64,000 nucleotides of DNA from Rhizobium leguminosarum (GTDB lineage Bacteria; Pseudomonadota; Alphaproteobacteria; Rhizobiales; Rhizobiaceae): assembly GCF_017876795.1 (NCBI RefSeq), contig NZ_JAGIOR010000001.1:3126501-3190500 (forward strand), written 5' to 3'. The notes under the pieces are model-generated. The model was not told the origin of the DNA, did no database searches, and saw only the letters and a program-made list of their open reading frames with translations. The position numbers were made by a program, and so were the translations under genes. This document shows, piece after piece, positions 20,551-29,250 of the stretch (positions are counted from its first letter, which is position 1; each line of letters opens with the position of its first letter).

Positions 20551-20817
20551 TCAGACCTCTTCGTAGGATTGCAGAGCCTGCTTGAGGCCGGCCTGCGGCT
20601 GGCGGTTGCCTTTGGCCATCAGGTCGAGCGCCACTTCCGTCGACTGGATGATGCTGGAGGGCTCCTCGGTCTGATCGGGACTGTCGACCTTCAATTGCCG
20701 GTCGGCAATGCGGCGCGCATCGCGCGCGGCGGTGCTGGTCGCGATACGCTGGGGAATCCTCAGCGATTCGAAGGCAATGGCAGCGGTGTTGGCCGATACG
20801 GTCAGGAGCTGGGTCAT
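20551..20817 (-). CDS. Small conserved-looking hypothetical protein
   Basis: The 88-residue frame starts at ATG 20817 (MTQLLTVSANTAAIAFES) and ends SYEEV. It is alanine-, glutamine- and arginine-rich, mostly helical by inspection, with no signal peptide or membrane segment. I recognise no domain. Codon use matches its neighbours. It ends convergently toward the terminator at 20494-20527, which supports a real gene. The N-terminal pattern of small polar residues loosely recalls flagellar-family helices, but not enough to assign it. Confidence 0.55.
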   Translation of the reverse strand: MTQLLTVSANTAAIAFESLRIPQRIATSTAARDARRIADRQLKVDSPDQTEEPSSIIQSTEVALDLMAKGNRQPQAGLKQALQSYEEV

Positions 20818-20938
20818 GCCGTCACGGTATCGGCATGATCTTGGCGCCATCATAAGAAAATCATCGGCATTTTACCGGATGGTAAGAATTCATTCTGTCA
20901 CGATTGGAATCTCCGCGGAGTTGCGATAAATCCGGCGG

Positions 20939-21316
20939 ATGATCCAGGCTCTTCTCGTCGCCGTCGGCGGCGCTATCGGTTCCCTTCTCAGATATTATGT
21001 CGGCCAATGGACGTTGAGGCTCATGGGCCCGGCCTTTCCCTGGGGTACGCTTGCGGTCAATGTCGTCGGCTGCTTCGTCATCGGCGTCTTCGCCGAGCTG
21101 ATCGCGCGGAGGTTCAACGCCTCGGTGGAACTGCGGCTCTTGCTGATCACCGGCTTCCTCGGCGGCTTCACCACCTTCTCGGCCTTTTCGCTGGATGCGA
21201 TCTCGCTGTTCGAGCGTGGTGAGGCGGTGGCGGGCGGTATCTATATCGTGGCGAGCGTCGGGCTTTCGATGGCGGCCGTCATGTCAGGCCTTGCCGTCAT
21301 GCGCGCTTTGGCCTGA
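20939..21316 (+). CDS. crcB: Fluoride ion channel CrcB/Fluc
   Basis: Small inner-membrane channel that exports fluoride; works as a dual-topology dimer. The 125-residue protein has four hydrophobic segments and the family motifs GGAIGSLLRYYVG, WGTLAVNVVGCF and GFLGGFTTFSAFS. ATG 20939 is the first of the frame; the ribosome site is weak. I looked for the fluoride riboswitch upstream and could not see it. The next gene follows after about 95 bp. Confidence 0.95.
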   Translation: MIQALLVAVGGAIGSLLRYYVGQWTLRLMGPAFPWGTLAVNVVGCFVIGVFAELIARRFNASVELRLLLITGFLGGFTTFSAFSLDAISLFERGEAVAGGIYIVASVGLSMAAVMSGLAVMRALA

Positions 21317-21410
21317 TTTCTTTTCCGGTTTCCGTTTTGCTTGAAAATGCTCTAAAGGCTGCGGCAAGAACGCCGGCTTGGCCCGCGCTGCAATTTCCGA
21401 AAGATTTTTT

Positions 21411-22400
21411 ATGGCTGGCATAGAACATATCAAGGTTGAACCCGACGAAGCAGGCATGCGGCTCGATCGCTGGTTCAAGGTGCATTTTCCCGGGCTCGGT
21501 TTCGGTCCGCTGCAGAAGCTTTTGCGCTCCGGCCAGGTGCGCGTCGACGGCGGCCGTGTCAAATCGGATGCACGCGTGCAGCCCGGCCAGACCGTGCGGG
21601 TGCCGCCGCTGGATGTCGATGCGAAGAAGTCCGGACCGATCGCCGGCAAGGATCTCAAGCATTCGTCCGATTTCGAACTCCTGTCGCGCATGGTGCTGCA
21701 TGAGGACGACAAGGTGATCGTGCTCAACAAGCCGCCCGGTATTGCGGTGCAGGGCGGCTCCGGTGTGGCCCGGCATATCGACCAGATGCTCGAAGCCTGG
21801 ACCAGCCCGAAGGGCGAGAAGCCGCGGCTCGTTCACCGCCTCGACCGCGATACGTCTGGTGTTCTGGTCATTGCCCGGACGCGCGGCGCGGCGCAGAAGC
21901 TGACGGCCGCCTTCCGCGAGCGTGACACCAAGAAGACCTATTGGGCGCTGGTCAAGGGCGTTCCGCGCAAGCACGAAGACAAGATCTCGACCTGGCTCGT
22001 CAAGGAGCCGACCCCCGATGGCGACCGCATGCGCATCGCCAGACACGGCGAGGAGGGCGCTGATCATGCGATTTCCTTCTACCGCGTGCTGGAGACGGCG
22101 GCGCAGAACCTCGCATGGCTGGAGATGGAGCCCTATACCGGCCGGACCCACCAGTTGCGCGTCCATGCGCTGCATATCGGCCATCGGATCATCGGCGATC
22201 CGAAATATTTCGACGACGATCCGAATTGGGATTTTCCGGGCGGCGTCCAGAAGAAGCTGCATCTGCACGCGCGCCACATCGACATCCCGCACCCCTCCGG
22301 CGGCCGCCTGCGCGTCAGCGCGCCACTGCCGGCGCATATGGTGCAGACCTGGAACCTACTCGGTCTCGACCTTGCCGGCGCTGAAAGGGACAGCGAATGA
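21411..22400 (+). CDS. RluC/RluD-family pseudouridine synthase
   Basis: Modifies uridines in 23S rRNA (RluC-like sites are likely, but the target cannot be fixed from sequence). The 329-residue protein starts with an S4 RNA-binding domain (RLDRWFKVHFPG through GQVRVDGGRV, residues 15-50). The catalytic domain has VIVLNKPPGIAVQGG and the active aspartate D145 in HRLDRDTSGVLV, followed by PYTGRTHQLRVH. ATG 21411 starts the family-like sequence. Its stop overlaps the HAD gene start by four bases (ATGA), so they are coupled. Confidence 0.94.
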   Translation: MAGIEHIKVEPDEAGMRLDRWFKVHFPGLGFGPLQKLLRSGQVRVDGGRVKSDARVQPGQTVRVPPLDVDAKKSGPIAGKDLKHSSDFELLSRMVLHEDDKVIVLNKPPGIAVQGGSGVARHIDQMLEAWTSPKGEKPRLVHRLDRDTSGVLVIARTRGAAQKLTAAFRERDTKKTYWALVKGVPRKHEDKISTWLVKEPTPDGDRMRIARHGEEGADHAISFYRVLETAAQNLAWLEMEPYTGRTHQLRVHALHIGHRIIGDPKYFDDDPNWDFPGGVQKKLHLHARHIDIPHPSGGRLRVSAPLPAHMVQTWNLLGLDLAGAERDSE

Positions 22401-23050
22401 AACTCGCCCTTTTCGATTGCGACGGCACGCTGGTCGACAGCGCCGGCCTGATCCATGAAACCATGCGCCGCACCTTCGAAAAGTTCGGCAAGCCGGAACC
22501 GCGATTTGAGGACACCAAGGCGATTATCGGCCTGTCGCTGGATATCGCGATTGCCCGCATGCAGGGCAGGCCGCATGTCGAGCAGGACGATATCGAGATG
22601 ACAGCGCATTACAAATCGCTGTTTTCGGTCGTGCGCCAGGATCTCGACTACAGGGAGCCGCTGTTTCCCGGCATTCGCGAGATGATCGATACGATCACCG
22701 GGCGCGAGGATCTGCTGATCGGCGCAGTGACAGGAAAATCCAAGCGCGGGCTGAACCTCGTGATGGAGACGCACGGCTTCGACCGATATTTTACCGTCGC
22801 GCGCACGGCCGACGATTGCCCTTCCAAGCCGCATCCGGCCATGGTGACGGAATGCTGTGACGAAACCGGCATGAATGCCGCTGATGCCATTGTCATCGGC
22901 GATGCCATTTACGATATGCAGATGGCAAAGGCTGCCGGCGCCAAGGCGATCGGCGTTGCCTGGGGCTATGCCAGCGTGGATGAGCTGATCGCCAACGGCG
23001 CCGATGCGATCGCCTATCATCCAAACGAGATACTGCGCCATTTTTCCTGA
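22397..23050 (+). CDS. HAD-superfamily phosphatase, phosphoglycolate phosphatase-like
   Basis: Cytoplasmic hydrolase of 217 residues. Motif I is FDCDGTLVDSAG with nucleophile D7 and acid D9; motif II is the threonine in VTGKSKRG; motif III/IV are K and IVIGDAIYDMQMA. The cap domain lies between residues 15 and 90. The substrate is not clear from sequence. The four-base overlap with the pseudouridine synthase gene and the 9-bp gap to the ATP12 gene point to one operon. Confidence 0.9.
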   Translation: MKLALFDCDGTLVDSAGLIHETMRRTFEKFGKPEPRFEDTKAIIGLSLDIAIARMQGRPHVEQDDIEMTAHYKSLFSVVRQDLDYREPLFPGIREMIDTITGREDLLIGAVTGKSKRGLNLVMETHGFDRYFTVARTADDCPSKPHPAMVTECCDETGMNAADAIVIGDAIYDMQMAKAAGAKAIGVAWGYASVDELIANGADAIAYHPNEILRHFS

Positions 23051-23059
23051 GGTGAGCCT

Positions 23060-23845
23060 ATGCGCGATCTGCTGAACGATCTTTCCGAAGGCCTGAGCCA
23101 TCCCGATCCGATCCGCCGGGCGCAGATCCAGATGAAGAAGCCACTGCCGAAGCGTTTTTACACCGACGTCTCGGTTGCCGAGCACGAGGGCGGTTTTGCG
23201 ATCACGCTCGACGGCAAGATGGTGCGCACCCCGGCACGGCTGGTTCTCGCGGTTCCCACGCAGGCGCTGGCGCGGCTTGTTGCCGCCGAATGGCAGGCGC
23301 AGGGCGAGGAGATCGATCCCATGACGATGCCCATGACGCGGCTGGTCAACACCGCGCTCGACGGCATTACCGGCAACACGCAGGCGATCCTTGAAGATAT
23401 CCTGCGCTTTTCCTCGAGCGACCTTATCTGCTACCGCGCCGATGGGCCGGAACTGCTGGTCGAGCGCCAGGCCGAGCGCTGGGACCCGGTAGTCGACTGG
23501 GCGGCGAGCGATCTCGGCGCCCGCTTCATCCTCCTCGAAGGCGTGATGCCGCGTGAGCAGCCGCGCGAGGCGACCGCCGCCTTCGCCGTCACGCTCGCCA
23601 GATATGATAACCCGATCGCGCTCGCAGCACTCCACACAGTCACCACGCTCACTGGTTCGGCGATCCTGGCGCTCGCCTTCGCCTGCGGCCGGGTGACGAT
23701 GGAGGAAGCCTGGTCGCTTGCCCATCTCGATGAGGACTGGACGATCGAGCATTGGGGCAGCGACGAAGAAGCCGAGGAGCGGCGGGCCAAGCGCTTGGCC
23801 GACTTCAAGGCGGCGACGGATGTTTTTTTAGCCCTAAGCGCCTGA
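23060..23845 (+). CDS. ATP12-family F1-ATPase assembly chaperone
   Basis: The 261-residue protein matches the ATP12 family: KRFYTDVSV and FAITLDGKMVRTPA near the N-terminus, PLVYLVNTALDG-like MTRLVNTALDGI, SSDLICYRADGP, and DEDWTIEHWGSDEEAEERR near the C-terminus. In mitochondria ATP12 helps the alpha subunit enter F1; alphaproteobacterial homologues presumably do the same. ATG 23060 follows GAGGTGAG. Bacterial members are largely confined to alphaproteobacteria, which fits the organism. Confidence 0.93.
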   Translation: MRDLLNDLSEGLSHPDPIRRAQIQMKKPLPKRFYTDVSVAEHEGGFAITLDGKMVRTPARLVLAVPTQALARLVAAEWQAQGEEIDPMTMPMTRLVNTALDGITGNTQAILEDILRFSSSDLICYRADGPELLVERQAERWDPVVDWAASDLGARFILLEGVMPREQPREATAAFAVTLARYDNPIALAALHTVTTLTGSAILALAFACGRVTMEEAWSLAHLDEDWTIEHWGSDEEAEERRAKRLADFKAATDVFLALSA

Positions 23846-23912
23846 AACATATTGCTTTCCCGGGCATTATGACGAAATCTGCGACTCCAACGGGGTCGTG
23901 CGGGATATTGTA

Positions 23913-24371
23913 ATGAACTGGCTGAGGTCGTGTTTTTGCCGGGCCGCACTCGTAAGTGTCGCGCTTACGGCCTGCGGCAGCCTCTCGGCGAAGAAGCCGG
24001 AAGCACCGGTCTATGATGTGCGCAGCGCCGTCGTTGTCTCCGGCCCGAACATGCCGGCCGAGCTGCTTGGGGGCATCAACGACCGCGTCAACGCCGCGAT
24101 CAACGCCACGGTGCGCGACACCGTGCTGCCGCGGGTGGTGCTGACCATCCGCGTGGTGTCGATCGAGAAAGGCCTCGGCTTCCAGAAGGACCGCAACGTC
24201 GCCAAGATCAGCATCGACGCAGCCTCCGTCGAGGACGGCTCGGTCATCGCCGTCACCGCTTTCGACGTGACCAGCATTGCTGCCGACCCCAAGCTCGCCG
24301 ACGAGATCTTGGCCGAGGACGTCGCAGCCAGGATACGCTCGGTTTTCTCACTCAGCGGGCGAAGCCACTAA
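23913..24371 (+). CDS. Putative lipoprotein
   Basis: The 152-residue product begins MNWLRSCFCRAALVSVALTAC, a signal peptide with lipobox LTAC, so a lipoprotein is likely. The mature part has no domain that I recognise; it is a mixed alpha/beta sequence with VVLTIRVVSIEKG and ISIDAASVEDGSVIAVTAFDV. Its TAA stop (24369-24371) lies inside the terminal bases of a palindromic repeat, which suggests that the repeat's insertion set the present end. ATG 23913 is preferred over GTG 23898 for the signal peptide. Confidence 0.8.
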   Translation: MNWLRSCFCRAALVSVALTACGSLSAKKPEAPVYDVRSAVVVSGPNMPAELLGGINDRVNAAINATVRDTVLPRVVLTIRVVSIEKGLGFQKDRNVAKISIDAASVEDGSVIAVTAFDVTSIAADPKLADEILAEDVAARIRSVFSLSGRSH

Positions 24372-24475
24372 AGCATGTCGCGCAAAAGTGTGCAGCGGTT
24401 TTGCGCTAACGACATGCGTAAAAACAAGGACCTAAAGCGCGAGGAGCGAATCTGAAAGATCGCGACGCGCTTTAG
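24368..24475 (+). repeat. RIME-like palindromic repeat, second type
   Basis: About 108 bp. Palindrome 1 pairs GCATGTCG with CGACATGC around GCAAAA-GTGTGCAGCGG-TTTTGC. Palindrome 2 pairs CTAAAGCGC with GCGCTTTAG. Palindrome 1 has the same AAAAGTGTG and GCGGTTTT core as the elements at 2453 and 42846, but palindrome 2 is different. This mosaic layout is what the RIME name describes. It lies between a lipoprotein gene and pccB, and its palindromes may act as the lipoprotein's transcript end. Confidence 0.85.
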
Positions 24476-24497
24476 CACAAGCGGCGAGGGAGATCGC

Positions 24498-26030
<1,533 letters not shown>

Positions 26031-26169
26031 GATTTGGCCGACGAATAAAATCGTCCGATCAGGTGTTTAGCTGCTGTCGAAAATGTGAACGGTCGTCAGT
26101 GATCCGTGTGTTCAATCCTAGCCGGCGACAGGCTAACGCTCGGCAGTATTCTTTTAATGGAGAGGTTTT

Positions 26170-26562
26170 ATGTCAACTTTCGAGCGTCTTTCTGCCTACC
26201 GCCCCTATGGGCTGGCCGCTCTCAGGATCATCACCGCGCTGCTGTTCATCGAACACGGCACGATGAAGCTTTTCGGCTTTCCGATTCCGGCGATGGAGGG
26301 CTCGCTGCCCCCGCTGATGCTTTTCGCCGCTCTTCTCGAGCTTGTCGGCGGCATCTTCATTCTCGTCGGCCTGCTGACGCGTCCCGTCGCCTTACTGCTC
26401 GCCGGTGAAATGGCGGTCGCCTATTTTATGGCGCATGCTCCGAACAGCTTCTTCCCGGCCGTCAATCAGGGCGACGCCGCGATCCTGTTCTGCTTCGTCT
26501 TCCTCTACATGTTCTTCTCCGGTCCCGGCGCATTTTCCGTCGATAACCGCAAGGCAGCCTGA
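26170..26562 (+). CDS. DoxX-family membrane protein
   Basis: The 130-residue inner-membrane protein has four hydrophobic segments and the DoxX pattern: LRIITALLFIEHGTMKLFGF, LLELVGGIFILVGLLTRPVALLLAGEMAVAYF and FCFVFLYMFFSGPG. DoxX proteins are linked to redox and thiol stress in several bacteria, but the exact activity is unclear. ATG 26170 follows GGAGAGG. A terminator hairpin shared with the convergent SMR gene follows. Confidence 0.88.
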   Translation: MSTFERLSAYRPYGLAALRIITALLFIEHGTMKLFGFPIPAMEGSLPPLMLFAALLELVGGIFILVGLLTRPVALLLAGEMAVAYFMAHAPNSFFPAVNQGDAAILFCFVFLYMFFSGPGAFSVDNRKAA

Positions 26563-26573
26563 GCTGATATTGA

Positions 26574-26605
26574 CTGCGGGGGCATTACGATGCTCCCGCA
26601 GCGTT
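26574..26605. terminator. Bidirectional terminator hairpin
   Basis: CTGCGGGGGCAT (26574-26585) pairs with ATGCTCCCGCAG (26590-26601) with one mismatch around a 4-nt loop; TTTT follows on the + strand. It lies between the convergent DoxX and SMR genes and can serve both. Confidence 0.75.
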
Positions 26606-26612
26606 TTAGTGA

Positions 26613-26927
26613 TCAAGCGGTGAGCTTGAGACCGGCGATGCCGCCGACGATCAGCGCGATGCAGGCAAGACGGGAGACACTTGCCTCATCGCCAAGCAGC
26701 CAGATGCCGAGGAGCACGGTGCCGACCGTGCCGATGCCGGTCCAGACCGCATAGGCGGTGCCGATCGGCAGGTGCTTCACCGCCAGGCCGAGCAGCACGA
26801 TGCTGACCACCATCGATATGACAGTCAATGCGGTCGGCAGCGGCCGTGTGAAGCCATCGGTGTATTTAAGGCCGATCGCCCAGCCACATTCGAAAAGACC
26901 GGCGAGAAAAAGCAGAAACCAGGCCAT
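26613..26927 (-). CDS. Small multidrug resistance (SMR) exporter, SugE/Gdx-like
   Basis: The 104-residue protein has four transmembrane helices and the SMR signature: AGLFECGWAIGLKYTDGF with the essential glutamate E13, then LPIGTAYAVWTGIGTVGTVLLGI. The GLKYTDGF segment is typical of the SugE/Gdx branch, which exports guanidinium, rather than the EmrE branch. ATG 26927 gives the family start MAWFLLFLAG. Two short hairpins lie in its leader, but I could not match them to a guanidine riboswitch. It works as an antiparallel homodimer. Confidence 0.9.
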   Translation of the reverse strand: MAWFLLFLAGLFECGWAIGLKYTDGFTRPLPTALTVISMVVSIVLLGLAVKHLPIGTAYAVWTGIGTVGTVLLGIWLLGDEASVSRLACIALIVGGIAGLKLTA

Positions 26928-27085
26928 ACGACTCTCCTTGTTCAAGAGCGAGGCCGTCCCCGCGACGGTTGCATCCTCAGGATGCCGCAGTCGTCTGCGA
27001 TAACCCCTATATGCGTAAGGGAACGGCTCCGTTCAAGGTAGGAATCCGCATGGCCGCTATGCCACCCGTTTCATGCCGGGCGGGA

Positions 27086-27553
27086 TCAGGGCTGCCCGCC
27101 AGCCCCCGCGGAAACGCTCTTGGCGCGGCGGCAGAGGCGGTCGAAGGTTTCGAGGAAACGTGAGCGGTCCTTGGGGCTGAAGGCGGCGTTGTAACCCTTG
27201 CTCTCGCCGGTTTCGCGCAAATGCGCGCCGAGATCGCGCATGGCGCTCGCCATGCCGATATTGGTCTCGTCGAAGACGCGCCCGGTCGGGCCGCTGACGA
27301 AAGCGCCGGTGGCGACACAGCGCACGGCGAGCGGGACGTCGGCGGTGACGACGACATCGCCTGGGCCGGCGCGCTCGGCAATCCAATTGTCGGCGGCGTC
27401 GAAAGCGTTGGAGACCATGACGTTGTGGATCATCGGATCGCGGGACGGGCGCAGGCCGGAATTGGCGACGAAGGTGACTTCGAGACCGTGGCGTTCGGCG
27501 ACCTTCAGCACTTCCGGCTTCACCGGGCAGGCATCGGCATCGACATAGATCAT
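27086..27553 (-). CDS. YaiI/YqxD family (UPF0178) protein
   Basis: The 155-residue cytoplasmic protein has the family marks MIYVDADACPVKPE at the start, VANSGLRPSRDPMI, and DVVVTADVPLA followed by FDETNI. The aspartate-rich N-terminus resembles PIN/NYN-type nuclease folds, but no activity is established. ATG 27553 starts the family sequence. Its start overlaps the end of the upstream acetyltransferase gene by four bases, so they form an operon with adhC. Confidence 0.9.
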   Translation of the reverse strand: MIYVDADACPVKPEVLKVAERHGLEVTFVANSGLRPSRDPMIHNVMVSNAFDAADNWIAERAGPGDVVVTADVPLAVRCVATGAFVSGPTGRVFDETNIGMASAMRDLGAHLRETGESKGYNAAFSPKDRSRFLETFDRLCRRAKSVSAGAGGQP

Positions 27554-28032
27554 GACAATATCCTCGCCGGCCGCGCCGTCTGTCTGACCATATCGATATG
27601 GGGAATGCCGTCTTCCAGATATTCCTGGGATGTCCCGATGAAGCCGAAGGATTCGTAGAAGCGGCGCAAATGGGCCTGCGCCGACAAGGCAATGGGGTTT
27701 GCCGGATAAAGCCGCTCGCAAACAGAGATCGCCTCACTCATCAAAGCATCGCCGAGGCGCTTGCCGCGATGGGCCGGCGAGACGACGACGCGGCCGATCT
27801 TTGATGGATCATGCGGCTCGCGCGGTTTCAGGATCCGCGCCGAAGCCAGAAGTTCGCCACTCTCCAGCAACCGCAGATGCAGGGCATCGATATCCTTGCC
27901 GTCGAGTTCCGGATAGGCACAGTTCTGCTCGACGACGAAGACATCGACGCGCATTTTCAAGAGGTCGTAGAGCTCCGGCGCGAGGAGCTCATCGAAGTTC
28001 TTGAGGTCGGCCGTGTAGGTCGTCGAAGCCAT
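27550..28032 (-). CDS. ElaA-like GNAT acetyltransferase
   Basis: The 160-residue protein has the GNAT core: LYDLLKMRVDVFVVEQNC (ElaA-type start), the acetyl-CoA loop VVVSPAHRGKRLGDALM, and RRFYESFGFIGTSQEYLEDGIPHIDM near the C-terminus. The substrate is unknown. ATG 28032 overlaps the adhC stop by one base (TGATG), so translation is coupled to the dehydrogenase upstream. A TTG three bases earlier is less likely. It is in the order adhC, this gene, then the YaiI-like gene. Confidence 0.88.
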   Translation of the reverse strand: MASTTYTADLKNFDELLAPELYDLLKMRVDVFVVEQNCAYPELDGKDIDALHLRLLESGELLASARILKPREPHDPSKIGRVVVSPAHRGKRLGDALMSEAISVCERLYPANPIALSAQAHLRRFYESFGFIGTSQEYLEDGIPHIDMVRQTARPARILS

Positions 28033-29159
28033 CAATAGATCACCACGCCGCGGATGCTTTCACCCTTGTGCATCATGTCGAAGCCTTTGTTGATGTCGTC
28101 GAGCGGCATCGTGTGGGTGATCATCGGGTCGATCTGGATCTTGCCCTGCATGTACCAGTCGACGATCTTCGGCACGTCGGTGCGGCCACGCGCGCCGCCG
28201 AAGGCGGTGCCCATCCAATTGCGGCCGGTGACCAGCTGGAACGGCCGGGTGGAGATCTCCTGGCCGGCGCCGGCAACACCGATGATGATCGATTTGCCCC
28301 AGCCGCGATGGCTGGCTTCCAGCGCCTGGCGCATTACCTTGGTGTTGCCGGTGCAGTCGAACGTATAGTCGGCGCCGCCGATCAGGTCGCCATTGCGCTT
28401 CGTCAGGTTGACGAGATAGGGCACGATGTCGTCGCCGACCTCCTTCGGATTGACGAAATGCGTCATGCCGAACTTCTCGCCCCATGCCTTGCGGTCGCTG
28501 TTGATGTCGACGCCGATGATCATGTCGGCACCGGCGAGCCTGAGGCCCTGCAGCACGTTGAGGCCGATGCCGCCGAGACCGAAGACGATGGCGGTGGCGC
28601 CGATCTCGACCTTGGCGGTGTTGATCACCGCACCGATGCCGGTTGTCACCCCGCAGCCGATATAGCAGATCTTGTCGAAGGGGGCGTCGGGATTGACCTT
28701 GGCAAGGGCGATCTCCGGCAGCACGGTGAAATTGGCGAAGGTCGAGCAGCCCATATAATGATGGATCTTGTCCTTGCCGATCGAAAAGCGCGAGGTGCCG
28801 TCGGGCATCACACCCTGGCCCTGGGTCGAGCGGATCGCCGTGCAGAGATTGGTCTTGCGCGACAGGCAGGAATAGCACTCGCGGCATTCCGGCGTGTAGA
28901 GCGGGATGACGTGGTCGCCCTTCTTCACCGAGGTGACGCCGGGGCCGACATCGACGACGATGCCGGCACCTTCATGGCCGAGGATGGCCGGAAACAGACC
29001 TTCCGGATCGGCGCCCGACAGGGTGAAGTCATCGGTGTGGCAGATGCCGGTCGCCTTGACCTCGACCAGCACTTCGCCGGCCTTCGGGCCGTCCAGCTGA
29101 ACAGTCATCACTTCCAGCGGTTTTCCGGCGGCAACGGCAACGGCGGCGCGAACGTCCAT
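28032..29159 (-). CDS. adhC: S-(hydroxymethyl)glutathione dehydrogenase (class III alcohol dehydrogenase)
   Basis: Oxidises the glutathione adduct of formaldehyde, the main detoxification route in rhizobia; it can also reduce S-nitrosoglutathione. The 375-residue zinc enzyme has the catalytic zinc ligands in GICHTDD and GHEGAGIV, the four structural zinc cysteines in PECRECYSCLSRKTNLC, and the NAD fold GLGGIGLNVLQG. ATG 29159 (MDVRAAVAV) fits the family; a GTG two codons earlier is possible. It leads a three-gene operon with the GNAT and YaiI-like genes. No S-formylglutathione hydrolase gene is adjacent. Confidence 0.95.
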   Translation of the reverse strand: MDVRAAVAVAAGKPLEVMTVQLDGPKAGEVLVEVKATGICHTDDFTLSGADPEGLFPAILGHEGAGIVVDVGPGVTSVKKGDHVIPLYTPECRECYSCLSRKTNLCTAIRSTQGQGVMPDGTSRFSIGKDKIHHYMGCSTFANFTVLPEIALAKVNPDAPFDKICYIGCGVTTGIGAVINTAKVEIGATAIVFGLGGIGLNVLQGLRLAGADMIIGVDINSDRKAWGEKFGMTHFVNPKEVGDDIVPYLVNLTKRNGDLIGGADYTFDCTGNTKVMRQALEASHRGWGKSIIIGVAGAGQEISTRPFQLVTGRNWMGTAFGGARGRTDVPKIVDWYMQGKIQIDPMITHTMPLDDINKGFDMMHKGESIRGVVIY

Positions 29160-29250
29160 CTTCACAATCTCCCTGATAATTTTATTGGGGCCGACCTTGG
29201 CACGGTCGGCGAGCCGCGCTCAAGCGAAAACGGCCGCCGGCCTTTTCCGC

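Noticed and set aside
20818-20938. Possible fluoride riboswitch before crcB
   Set aside because: I could not find the conserved pseudoknot-forming segments; only generic AT-rich leader sequence is seen.
26928-27085. A known guanidine riboswitch before the SMR gene
   Set aside because: None of the consensus loops of guanidine-I, -II or -III classes could be matched; kept only as a low-interest finding.
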